Below the pieces are notes generated by a model. It ran no database searches. It was not told where the DNA came from and saw only the letters and a program-made list of their open reading frames with translations. Of a DNA stretch of 59,487 nucleotides, positions 17,610 through 25,236 are shown piece by piece. The stretch is taken from the NCBI GenBank assembly GCA_030147855.1, contig JASBUO010000089.1, positions 1 through 59,487 of the forward strand, in the 5' to 3' direction. The stretch's first letter is position 1; the number at the start of each line of letters is the position of its first letter. This DNA comes from Gammaproteobacteria bacterium. GTDB taxonomy: Bacteria > Pseudomonadota > Gammaproteobacteria > Legionellales > Legionellaceae. The position numbers were made by a program, and so were the translations under genes.

Positions 17610-18828
17610 GGTGTTCCAGCAGGATATAGAAGACGTCGATGTTTTGATTGTTGGGGGTGGCTTAATTGGTATGGCACTGATGCATGCGTTAAGCCCACTT
17701 AACCTCCGTGCTCGTCTTGTGGAGACGCGTGCGGCAACGCACAGTCAACCTAGCATACTCGAGACTCGTAGCATTGCTTTATCCCCAGCAAGTATACGCA
17801 TTTTAAAGCAATTGAATGTGTGGTGTACGTTAGAAAAAATTGCAGCACCTATTGATACAGTTCATATTTCGGAGCAAGGTCGATTTGGGCAAGCATGTTT
17901 CAATGCAGATAGTCAGTTTGAGCCACTGGGCGCTGTGGTAGAAATGCATTTGCTTGATAATGCTCTGAGAGAGCACCTAAGCCATGAAGACTGCATGGTA
18001 CCGGCGAAGGTGGTTGCATTGGATGTGCGAGCCGGCCTTGCAACCATACAAACAGAAGCGACAACCAAACATATTCGGGCATCGTGGGTGGTTGCGGCTG
18101 ATGGTGCTGACTCTGCAATGAGGCAGTTGTGTGGTATCGAAGCGAACTATAAGCAGTATTCAGAACATGCGCTTGCAGCGAATGTTGCGCTTTCTCGCCC
18201 ACATCACCAGGTGGCATATGAGCGTTTTACACCAGATGGGCCACTTGCGCTATTACCATTGAGAGATAAACATATGGCGCTTGTTTGGACACGTAAGCCT
18301 GCAGAAGCCGAAGCACTGAAACGCATGGAGGAATCGGCTTTTTTAAATGTGCTACAACAGGCATTTGGATATCGTGCAGGGCGTTTCACAAAGGTTGGAC
18401 CGCGGATGATTTATCCACTGAAGCAAGTCACCATGCAAGAAAAGGTGTATGAGTCAGTTGTATTTGTAGGCAATGCCTCACAAACGTTGCATCCTGTGGC
18501 AGGGCAAGGGTTTAATTTAGGGCTTAGAGATGTTGCGATGCTTGCACAGTGCGCTGCAAAATATGGCTTAAGTCAGCAGACATTAGCAAACTACCAGTCA
18601 TTAAGGCGAGCTGATCAGCGTACGATTACAACCGCAACCGATGGGTTGGTTTCACTCTTTAAAAGTAACTTGCCAGGTATTGGGCTGGCACGGCGGATGG
18701 GACTTCTCATGCTTGATAATAATGTATTTTTGAAAAACATGATTTTGTGGCATGCAAAGGGGTTTGGGGGGGTTATACCCGATTTGGTGTGTGGCATTTC
18801 GTTAGATGTATCTAAAGAGGCATATTGA
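17602..18828 (+). CDS. ubiH: 2-octaprenyl-6-methoxyphenol hydroxylase UbiH
   Basis: FAD monooxygenase hydroxylating ring carbon 1 in ubiquinone synthesis, 408 residues. The Rossmann motif VLIVGGGLIGMALMHAL is at the N-terminus, the AADGADSAMR DG motif in the middle, and the second FAD motif FVGNASQTLHPVAGQGFNLGLRD near residue 290. The open frame reaches back to a TTG, but the GTG at 17602 sits 9 bases after GAGG (17589-17592) and is the better start; it overlaps the pepP stop by 8 bases. Assignment to UbiH rather than UbiI rests on the QTLHP motif and on operon order. Confidence 0.9.
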   Translation: MVKVFQQDIEDVDVLIVGGGLIGMALMHALSPLNLRARLVETRAATHSQPSILETRSIALSPASIRILKQLNVWCTLEKIAAPIDTVHISEQGRFGQACFNADSQFEPLGAVVEMHLLDNALREHLSHEDCMVPAKVVALDVRAGLATIQTEATTKHIRASWVVAADGADSAMRQLCGIEANYKQYSEHALAANVALSRPHHQVAYERFTPDGPLALLPLRDKHMALVWTRKPAEAEALKRMEESAFLNVLQQAFGYRAGRFTKVGPRMIYPLKQVTMQEKVYESVVFVGNASQTLHPVAGQGFNLGLRDVAMLAQCAAKYGLSQQTLANYQSLRRADQRTITTATDGLVSLFKSNLPGIGLARRMGLLMLDNNVFLKNMILWHAKGFGGVIPDLVCGISLDVSKEAY

Positions 18829-20000
18829 TGGTTGAGGGCCAAGATATATTGGTTGTGGGCGGTGGTATTGTTGGTTTGGCTTCGGCCATTGCAATGGCGT
18901 CTCGCGGTTTTTTGGTAACTGTTCTAGATGCAGGTGTATTAGAGGCATCAGCTATTGTAAAAAATACACGTGTGTATGCTATTAATATGACCTCACAGCG
19001 CTTATTTGAACAACTGGGTGTTTGGCATTTATTACCAGAGATTGCTTTTTCGCCATATCAAGGCATGCATATTTGGGATGCAAGCAATCAGGCTGAAATG
19101 AATTTTAGCGCGCGCGATGTGGCACGTGCAGAGCTTGGATTTATTCTTGAAGAACACATGTTGAAAGCAGCGCTACTTAAACGCGCATCTGCAATGGATA
19201 TAACCCTTGTTTCAGGCGCATCGGTTTCAGACGCCACTGAAACACAAAAAGGCTTTTTTGTACGCTCAGAAGACGGGCGAACATGGGAGGCAGCGCTTTG
19301 CATGATTGCAGACGGTGCACGCTCAACAGTACGTCACTTGCTGAAAGTGCCTGTGACCAGTTGGTCTTATCATCACGATGCACTGGTTGCAACGGTGCAT
19401 ACTGAAAAACCACATCAGAAAATAGCTTATCAAGTGTTTTCTGCAGATGGCTCACTTGCTTTTTTACCTTTGAACGATCCGCATCAATGTTCGATTGTTT
19501 GGTCACACCCTCCAGAGCATATTACAGCACTGATGACCATCGAGAATGATGCGTTTGAAGCGCAGCTGACCAAGGCTTTTGCAGAAAAATTGGGACAGGT
19601 GAAATTGTTGAGCGAGCGTATTACTTTTCCGCTCAAAATGCGACACGTTGAGCAATATGCAGGTGCTTCATGGATGCTTTTGGGCGACGCGGCACACACG
19701 ATTCATCCGTTAGCAGGCTTGGGACTTAATGTTGGATTAGCAGATTTAAGAGCGTGGCTTTGTTTGCTAGATGCACAAAAAGCAAAGACGGTATCTGTTC
19801 GTATACTTGGTGCATATCAGCGTGAACGCAAATATGCTGTTTGGTCGGTGATTGCACTTATGCAAGGCATTAAGTCGTTTTTTGGGATATCCGCGGCACC
19901 CATCAGTACGTTTCGAGGCTTTGGGATGCGCGTTTTAAATCAAATGCGGCCTTTAAAGCGTGTATTGATGGCTTATGCGGCAGGAGAAACAATGCGCTAA
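18828..20000 (+). CDS. ubiI: UbiH/UbiF/VisC-family ubiquinone hydroxylase, probably UbiI
   Basis: Second FAD monooxygenase of the locus, 390 residues, expected to hydroxylate ring carbon 5. It has DILVVGGGIVGLASAIAM at the N-terminus, the IADGARSTVR motif near residue 160 and GDAAHTIHPLAGLGLNVGLAD near residue 285. The ATG at 18828 shares one base with the ubiH stop and has AAAGAGG 7 bases upstream. UbiI, UbiF and related members are alike; the call as UbiI comes from its place after ubiH and from Coq7 nearby taking the C6 step. No terminator with a T-run follows, though a hairpin is seen at 20077-20104. Confidence 0.83.
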   Translation: MVEGQDILVVGGGIVGLASAIAMASRGFLVTVLDAGVLEASAIVKNTRVYAINMTSQRLFEQLGVWHLLPEIAFSPYQGMHIWDASNQAEMNFSARDVARAELGFILEEHMLKAALLKRASAMDITLVSGASVSDATETQKGFFVRSEDGRTWEAALCMIADGARSTVRHLLKVPVTSWSYHHDALVATVHTEKPHQKIAYQVFSADGSLAFLPLNDPHQCSIVWSHPPEHITALMTIENDAFEAQLTKAFAEKLGQVKLLSERITFPLKMRHVEQYAGASWMLLGDAAHTIHPLAGLGLNVGLADLRAWLCLLDAQKAKTVSVRILGAYQRERKYAVWSVIALMQGIKSFFGISAAPISTFRGFGMRVLNQMRPLKRVLMAYAAGETMR

Positions 20001-20076
20001 AGGTAAAATCGTTTGTCTAAGGCGACGGTGATACGCCCAAAAGATGTGACTGATAGCCTAAACAGGAAAACAATAG

Positions 20077-20104
20077 CGCCTAGGTTACTCCGATAACATA
20101 GGCG
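20077..20104. repeat. GC-rich hairpin downstream of ubiI
   Basis: CGCCTA-G-GTTA (20077-20087) pairs with TAAC-A-TAGGCG (20094-20104) around a six-base loop with a single G/A mismatch. There is no T-run, so it is not a standard terminator. A perfect palindrome CGCCTGCAGGCG follows at 20156-20167, just after the stop of the convergent DUF1566 gene. They may act as transcript ends or be REP-like; copies elsewhere in this window were not seen. Confidence 0.35.
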
Positions 20105-20168
20105 TCTCATGAAGAGGAAATGGCCCAATCTGATAATAACGAGTTAACCTGGCGGCGCCTGCAGGCGT

Positions 20169-20858
20169 TTAGAACTGTCGAATAGGCAAAACGCAGCGCA
20201 AACCACCGCCTGCTATTGCAGCTGTGGACATAACACCGGTAGTAAAATCAACTACAAATACCGTTGTGTTTGGATAAGGACTATTTGAAGTTGATGACCA
20301 TGCGGTTGTTGGCCCAGCACAGTTAATAGTTACAAAGCCACTACTATAAAGCATTTGAAGTTCAGCAGCCGAAGGTAAGTACCATCCTGAGAAGCATTTG
20401 GTTACCCCGTCATTGGGGCAATTATTCGAGTTTTCGTCGACAGATACATTTAAAGTAAAACCTGAGGCTATATCTGAAATATCAGAGCCAGGGCTTGCAC
20501 TTTGTACGAGAGAATACCAGTATTGAGAATTAATGAGGCCACCACCAATACCATTTGCAAGGCCTTGACCTTGTGCTACCGTACCAAAAGAAAAGCCTGC
20601 TGCAGCTTGGTTTGAGAGATCTTGTGTTAATACCATTAGTCCATGGCGTTTCGTCGCGTCCAAGTAGAAAATTGTACCGCCTTGTAATCTATCTCCAACC
20701 TTGTATGTTGGTTGTTTTGCCAGAGCAATGGCATTTGCAACAGCCTCATCAACATAGTCAATGCTTGCAGGGTTTTTATTACCAGCATAACTCATAGTAA
20801 CCACTATAAGTTGCAATAACCCAATACCAGCTTTTAGTAACCTATGTTTAGCTTTCAT
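20169..20858 (-). CDS. Exported DUF1566/Lcl-C domain protein
   Basis: A 229-residue secreted protein. The ATG at 20858 begins a signal peptide (KHRLLKAG then GLLQLIVVTMSYA) with cleavage likely after SYA; the frame is open 12 codons further but that would bury the signal. Residues following include a helical linker, then a domain with YKVGDRLQGGTIFYLD, GWYLPSAAELQMLY, WSSTSNS and a final GGGLRCVLP, typical of DUF1566, the fold at the C-terminus of the Legionella collagen-like adhesin Lcl. Collagen Gly-X-Y repeats are absent here. Six or so Cys may form disulfides. Likely an extracellular or surface protein, perhaps for ligand binding; function inferred only from the domain. Confidence 0.8.
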   Translation of the reverse strand: MKAKHRLLKAGIGLLQLIVVTMSYAGNKNPASIDYVDEAVANAIALAKQPTYKVGDRLQGGTIFYLDATKRHGLMVLTQDLSNQAAAGFSFGTVAQGQGLANGIGGGLINSQYWYSLVQSASPGSDISDIASGFTLNVSVDENSNNCPNDGVTKCFSGWYLPSAAELQMLYSSGFVTINCAGPTTAWSSTSNSPYPNTTVFVVDFTTGVMSTAAIAGGGLRCVLPIRQF

Positions 20859-21009
20859 CTTTACAGTCCATGTAAATGTGTAAGAGCTTATCATAAAGCA
20901 TGATAAATTTATCAGTCAACTCAATGTATCGGTTCAACTAAAATTGAAATGAGCACTTCTCCTGGTTACAATGAGATGATTATATCAAGAAGATGGGAGT
21001 GAGTGCGGC

Positions 21010-21186
21010 ATGGATAGATCAAAACAAGATGCTGAGCCGAAAACGTGCTATTGCAAGTATTGCCATGAGGAAATTCCACTTTCCACCCTTAATCACCCCG
21101 AAGGTATGGAGTATGCCCAACATTTTTGTGGCACTCAGTGCTATGAAAAGTGGAAAAAAGAACATGACAATCCCCCTACCAAATAA
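21010..21186 (+). CDS. Small zinc-binding protein (DUF3330-like), 58 residues
   Basis: Short gene easily missed: ATG at 21010 to TAA at 21184-21186, 58 codons. The protein has Cys13, Cys15, Cys18, Cys40 and Cys44 in the pattern CYCKYCHEEI ... HFCGTQCYEKWKKE, a treble-clef or zinc-ribbon-like arrangement. The EI-x(n)-E-x-HFCG-xx-CYEKW signature resembles DUF3330 proteins. GGGAG is 10 bases before the ATG. A different frame of the same stretch is also open (20993-21196) but encodes no recognisable motif. It lies alone between the divergent DUF1566 gene and parC and is followed by a strong hairpin (21267-21312) that may end its transcript. Role unknown; metal binding is inferred from the cysteines. 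Confidence 0.72.
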   Translation: MDRSKQDAEPKTCYCKYCHEEIPLSTLNHPEGMEYAQHFCGTQCYEKWKKEHDNPPTK

Positions 21187-21266
21187 AAGTAGTTGAAAAT
21201 AGACTTCTCATCGCTTGCGTTCCATCTGGCTAATCCTGAATATTAAAGCACGGCATTTAATCTTGC

Positions 21267-21321
21267 GGAAGCATTGATGTGTGCTAGCATTTGCACTACG
21301 ATCGATGCTTCCAACCTTTTT
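21267..21321 (+). terminator. Strong hairpin with T-run just upstream of parC
   Basis: Bases 21267-21278 pair with 21301-21312 over 12 positions (one T-G wobble), and inside them GTGC (21281-21284) pairs with GCAC (21293-21296). Five T follow at 21317-21321 after four unpaired bases. It ends 27 bases before the parC start. It could terminate the small zinc-binding gene or act as an attenuator in the parC leader. Confidence 0.5.
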
Positions 21322-21338
21322 ACTTGAGCAAGTCGTAT

Positions 21339-23567
21339 ATGACGTTGATGACAGAGCAAAAACCACTGAGAGACTTTACTGAAAAAGCCTACCTTGATTA
21401 TTCAATGTATGTCATTTTAGATAGGGCCTTGCCGCACTTAGCGGATGGGTTTAAACCGGTGCAGCGTCGTATTATTTATGCGATGTCAGAATTAGGATTG
21501 AAGGCAGCCGCTAAACATAAGAAGTCAGCACGCACAGTTGGAGATGTGCTCGGTAAGTTTCATCCTCATGGAGATACAGCCTGCTATGAAGCGATGGTGC
21601 TGATGGCGCAGCCCTTTTCCTATCGTTATCCATTTGTGGATGGACAAGGGAACTGGGGGTCGCCGGATGACCCTAAATCATTTGCAGCTATGCGCTACAC
21701 AGAGGCACGGTTGTCTCCGTATGCTGAGGTGCTGTTATCTGAGCTTCGGCAGGGTACTGTAACATGGTTAGATAATTTTGATGCAACGCTTAAAGAGCCT
21801 GCTTTATTGCCGGCACGTCTTCCAAATGTGCTCTTAAATGGTGCAACAGGTATTGCAGTTGGAATGTCTTCGGATATTGTACCGCATAATTTAGTTGAAG
21901 TAGCCAATGCATGTATCCATTTACTTGAAGAGCCGAATGCGTCATTAGATGAGATATTAGAAATTGTGCAAGGGCCTGATTTTCCAACAGAAGCAGAAAT
22001 TATCACCCCTAAAGCCGCGTTACATAAGTTATATGCAGAAGGCTCAGGCTCTGTAAAAATGCGGGCTGTGTATACGCGAGAAGCGCATCAAGTTGTTATT
22101 ACAGCACTGCCGTATCAAGTCTCGGGTGCAAAAATCATAGAGCAAATTGCAGCTCAAATGCAGCAAAAAAAGTTACCCATGCTGGAAGATTTGCGAGATG
22201 AATCGGATCATGAACACCCTACACGTTTAGTGATTGTGCCTCGTTCAAATCGGGTTGACTTAGAAGGCATGATGTCGCATTTATTTGCAACCACTGACTT
22301 AGAGCGCAGCTATCGGGTTAATTTTAACATGATTGGTTTAGATGGCATGCCTCGTGTTAAAAGCTTAATGATGATTTTAAATGAATGGCTTGGTTTTCGT
22401 ATTGAAACAGTTCGAAGCCGTTTACAGCATCGCCTTGATCAAGTACTCGATCGTTTACATGTACTCGATGGATTATTGATTGCTTATTTAAATTTAGATG
22501 AAGTCATTGCCATTATCCGTGAGGCAGATGACCCAAAACAAGCATTGATGACAACCTTTAACTTAACAGAAAGACAAGCCGATGCTATTTTAGAAATTAA
22601 ATTACGGCATTTGGCTAAACTTGAAGAGCAAAAATTAACGGCAGAAAGAGATACGTTAGCGCGTGAGCGCGATAAACTTGAGAAAACTTTGGGCAGCGAA
22701 AAGCGCTTACGGACTTTAGTCAAAAATGAGATTACAGCTGATAGAGACCAATTTGGTGATGCACGACGCTCTCCGATTGTTGAAAGGCGTGAAGCACAAG
22801 CATTGAAACAAACCGATATTTTGCCAAATGAACCCATGACGGTTGTGTTATCTGAGAAAGGTTGGATACGAGCTGCGAAAGGGTTTGATGCGGATGGACG
22901 CGCTTTAAATTATAAGGCGGGGGATGCATTTCAAGCGCAAGTGTCTGTACGTAGTAACCAACAAGTGATTTTCTTAGATAGTGAAGGCAAGGTTTATAAT
23001 TTACCCGTGCATACCTTACCATCGGCACGCGGACAAGGCGAGCCTTTAACGGGTAAATTAAATCCCTCTGATGGCGCCATGTTTGTAGCATTGCTTGCAG
23101 GTGCCTCGGACGCACGTGTGTTGCTTGCAAGTGATGCAGGCTATGGATTTATTACTAAAATTGAAGATCTATACGTGAAAGGTCGAAATGGGCGCGCTTG
23201 TCTGAAAGTAGCAGGCAAGGCCCAGGTGTTAGCACCACGTGTAATTGCAACCGGTGAGGCAGAGCATGTCGCATGTGTGAGTAGTACCGGTCATTTATTG
23301 ATTTTCCCGTTAGCTGATTTGCCAGAGCTATTGCGTGGCAAAGGTAATAAATTGATGCACTTAACAGGAGATGAGCGCGTAGTAGATATGCAAGCGCTTC
23401 TGCCTGATAGTGAGTTAACGGTGTTTGCTGGAAAGAGGCACTTTACCCTAAAACCTGCTGACTGGGCGACATACATGGGTGTTCGAGGACGACGCGGTCA
23501 ATTATTACCGCGTGGTTTGCGCCAAGTGTCGTCTCTCGGCCTAGATGGGGCACAAAACACCGATTAA
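21339..23567 (+). CDS. parC: DNA topoisomerase IV subunit A
   Basis: DNA-cleaving subunit of topoisomerase IV, decatenating daughter chromosomes. From the ATG at 21339 it has 742 residues (E. coli 752). Early motifs are [17 protein letters not shown] and [10 protein letters not shown]; the catalytic tyrosine is in [11 protein letters not shown]. The quinolone-determining stretch reads [15 protein letters not shown], with Thr where E. coli ParC has Ser80. The C-terminal beta-pinwheel is shorter than in GyrA and lacks the GyrA box, supporting ParC over GyrA. A second ATG (21348) is possible. The frame also opens further upstream from a TTG lying within the hairpin, not a plausible start. No parE is nearby. 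Confidence 0.94.
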   Translation: MTLMTEQKPLRDFTEKAYLDYSMYVILDRALPHLADGFKPVQRRIIYAMSELGLKAAAKHKKSARTVGDVLGKFHPHGDTACYEAMVLMAQPFSYRYPFVDGQGNWGSPDDPKSFAAMRYTEARLSPYAEVLLSELRQGTVTWLDNFDATLKEPALLPARLPNVLLNGATGIAVGMSSDIVPHNLVEVANACIHLLEEPNASLDEILEIVQGPDFPTEAEIITPKAALHKLYAEGSGSVKMRAVYTREAHQVVITALPYQVSGAKIIEQIAAQMQQKKLPMLEDLRDESDHEHPTRLVIVPRSNRVDLEGMMSHLFATTDLERSYRVNFNMIGLDGMPRVKSLMMILNEWLGFRIETVRSRLQHRLDQVLDRLHVLDGLLIAYLNLDEVIAIIREADDPKQALMTTFNLTERQADAILEIKLRHLAKLEEQKLTAERDTLARERDKLEKTLGSEKRLRTLVKNEITADRDQFGDARRSPIVERREAQALKQTDILPNEPMTVVLSEKGWIRAAKGFDADGRALNYKAGDAFQAQVSVRSNQQVIFLDSEGKVYNLPVHTLPSARGQGEPLTGKLNPSDGAMFVALLAGASDARVLLASDAGYGFITKIEDLYVKGRNGRACLKVAGKAQVLAPRVIATGEAEHVACVSSTGHLLIFPLADLPELLRGKGNKLMHLTGDERVVDMQALLPDSELTVFAGKRHFTLKPADWATYMGVRGRRGQLLPRGLRQVSSLGLDGAQNTD

Positions 23568-23590
23568 AAGTGCTTAACCGGGCTTTTCGT

Positions 23591-24199
23591 TTATCTTGGG
23601 AGGCTTGCGAGGTAGTGGGCGAGCGCACGTATATCTTCATCACTCATGTGCTCTGTGATGCGCGCCATGGTGTGGCTTGGGTCGTTTGCTCTTTCTCCCG
23701 ATTTAAATGCTTCGAGTTGGTGAGTAATATAGCCAGCTTGTTGGCCTCTGAGCGATGGAAAGCCTGGAAGGCGATTACCCTTTGCATCATGACCATGGCA
23801 AGCAATGCATGCAAGTATGTTTTTATCTGGGTTGCCAAAGCGATACAGTGCTTCACCGGCTTGATTCTTGCGTCTTAAATGATGGCTGCCCGCAGGGGGC
23901 GTTTGTTTGGCATAAAAATCTGCAAGATTTGTGATATCTTCTTCGGTTAATTGTACAATAAATGGTAGCATGGCTGGGTCTGCATGACGTGTTTTTCCGG
24001 CTTTTAAATCGAATAACTGCTTTTTTAAGTAGTCTGTTTGTTGGCCTGCAAGATGTGGCCATGCAGGGTTTAGACTTTGTCCATTGTCGCCATGACATGC
24101 AGCGCAGGGTGCTTTGAGCGCCTGGTTAACCAGGTTGTTGCCTGAGGCATGGCATAGATTAAGGCTGATAAAAAAAAGCAGTATTTGAATGGCACGCAT
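23591..24199 (-). CDS. Diheme cytochrome c4
   Basis: Periplasmic electron carrier of 202 residues with two class I cytochrome c domains. A signal peptide (IQILLFFISLNLCHA) precedes two heme sites, CAACH and CIACH, about 95 residues apart; the matching methionine ligands lie in DPAMLPFI and SHTMARIT. It likely passes electrons to a terminal oxidase. The frame is open nine codons before the chosen ATG at 24199, whose upstream sequence gives only a weak ribosome binding site. It is divergent from engB, the arrangement seen in Pseudomonas and many gammaproteobacteria. Convergent to parC with 23 bases between. Confidence 0.93.
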   Translation of the reverse strand: MRAIQILLFFISLNLCHASGNNLVNQALKAPCAACHGDNGQSLNPAWPHLAGQQTDYLKKQLFDLKAGKTRHADPAMLPFIVQLTEEDITNLADFYAKQTPPAGSHHLRRKNQAGEALYRFGNPDKNILACIACHGHDAKGNRLPGFPSLRGQQAGYITHQLEAFKSGERANDPSHTMARITEHMSDEDIRALAHYLASLPR

Positions 24200-24262
24200 G
24201 ATGATTCTCAAAGCAAATTGCGGCACTATAATACATTAATTTGAAAGTAATAGGTACAGATC

Positions 24263-24865
24263 ATGATTTATACCGAAGCAAGATTTTTAAAAAGTGCAGC
24301 AAAAGTGAATCAGTTGCCAGAAGATACGGGAGCTGAGGTTGCTTTTGCAGGGCGTTCTAATGCCGGCAAATCAAGTGCAATTAATTGTTTGACAGGTGTG
24401 AAGCAATTGGCACGCACCAGTAAAACACCTGGACGCACGCGCCTCATGAATTGTTTTGCAATTCAAGATGAAGCATATCGTTTGGTTGATTTACCAGGCT
24501 ATGGCTATGCGAAAGTATCTCGCGCTATGCAAAAAGAGTGGCAAGCACATCTAGCGCATTACTTTGAAGTGCGACAGAGCTTGAAGGGACTGGTTGTACT
24601 GATGGACATCCGGCATCCTTTAATGCCGCTTGATGAGTCAATGATAGATTGGGCGCTGATGCGCTCATTACCTGTACATGTGCTGCTGACTAAGGCTGAT
24701 AAAATCAGCCGCAGTCAGACACAAAACACACTGTTTAAAGTCCAGAAGCACTATGCTGCATACGGTACTTTGTTTACGCTTCAATCTTTCTCGTCGCTGA
24801 AGCGTCAAGGTCTTGCTGAGCTTCATCGCGTTCTTGACGGTTGGTTTTCGCCAGTTGGTTTGTAA
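24263..24865 (+). CDS. engB: Ribosome biogenesis GTPase EngB (YihA/YsxC)
   Basis: Essential GTPase assisting large-subunit assembly, 200 residues. G motifs are all visible: G1 GRSNAGKSS, G2 region KTPGRTR, G3 DLPGYGYA and G4 LTKADK. The N-terminal FLKSAAKVNQLP is typical. The last 92 bases overlap, on the other strand, the end of the 106-residue unknown gene. It is divergent from cytochrome c4 with about 60 bases between them. Confidence 0.96.
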   Translation: MIYTEARFLKSAAKVNQLPEDTGAEVAFAGRSNAGKSSAINCLTGVKQLARTSKTPGRTRLMNCFAIQDEAYRLVDLPGYGYAKVSRAMQKEWQAHLAHYFEVRQSLKGLVVLMDIRHPLMPLDESMIDWALMRSLPVHVLLTKADKISRSQTQNTLFKVQKHYAAYGTLFTLQSFSSLKRQGLAELHRVLDGWFSPVGL

Positions 24866-25094
24866 AGCTGTAGTGGCCATTAAATAGCGGTGAAGGAGGT
24901 GGGCTCTTAATGCGGATTGGTAAGAATCTTGATGCAATATAAATTTTGTCTTTCTCCGACGAGCGATAAAACATTGGAGAGTCTGGCGGATACGTGTCTC
25001 GGATAATTTCTTGGTGTTCTTCGGACTGTTCTGTTATCCACTCTTCGTAAGTGATAGGAGACTGCTCCTCGCGAGTAGGGCTTTCATTTAACAT
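24774..25094 (-). CDS. Small hydrophilic protein of unknown function
   Basis: A 106-residue acidic/charged protein I do not recognise. It starts at the ATG at 25094, with AGGTGA five bases before it, a good ribosome binding site; an earlier in-frame ATG lacks one. It has no membrane segment or signal peptide, several Pro in the middle (IKSPPPSP) and an acidic N-terminus rich in Glu. Its last 30 codons are antisense to the end of engB, so the C-terminal sequence is constrained by engB and may be recent. The ribosome binding site argues that the start at least is real; function unknown. Confidence 0.55.
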   Translation of the reverse strand: MLNESPTREEQSPITYEEWITEQSEEHQEIIRDTYPPDSPMFYRSSEKDKIYIASRFLPIRIKSPPPSPLFNGHYSFTNQLAKTNRQERDEAQQDLDASATRKIEA

Positions 25095-25236
25095 AATTTC
25101 ACCTGTTTTCGTAAAAAAGAGCGCCATTCTATCATAAAAATGATTTATGTAAACAAAAAAAAGCCATCATGATCTGAAAATATTCTTATATGCACCCTGA
25201 AGAGCGCCCTTTCTATAGAAAACTGTAGTTCGAGTG

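Noticed and set aside
20001-20168. CRISPR or tandem array suggested by the repeated CGCCT dyads
   Set aside because: Only two unlike dyads, with no constant repeat-spacer pattern. No CRISPR, IS element or prophage gene was seen anywhere in the window.
20993-21196. 67-codon open frame over the small zinc-binding gene
   Set aside because: It has no protein-like motif or good start, while the overlapping frame from 21010 has a cysteine motif and a ribosome binding site.
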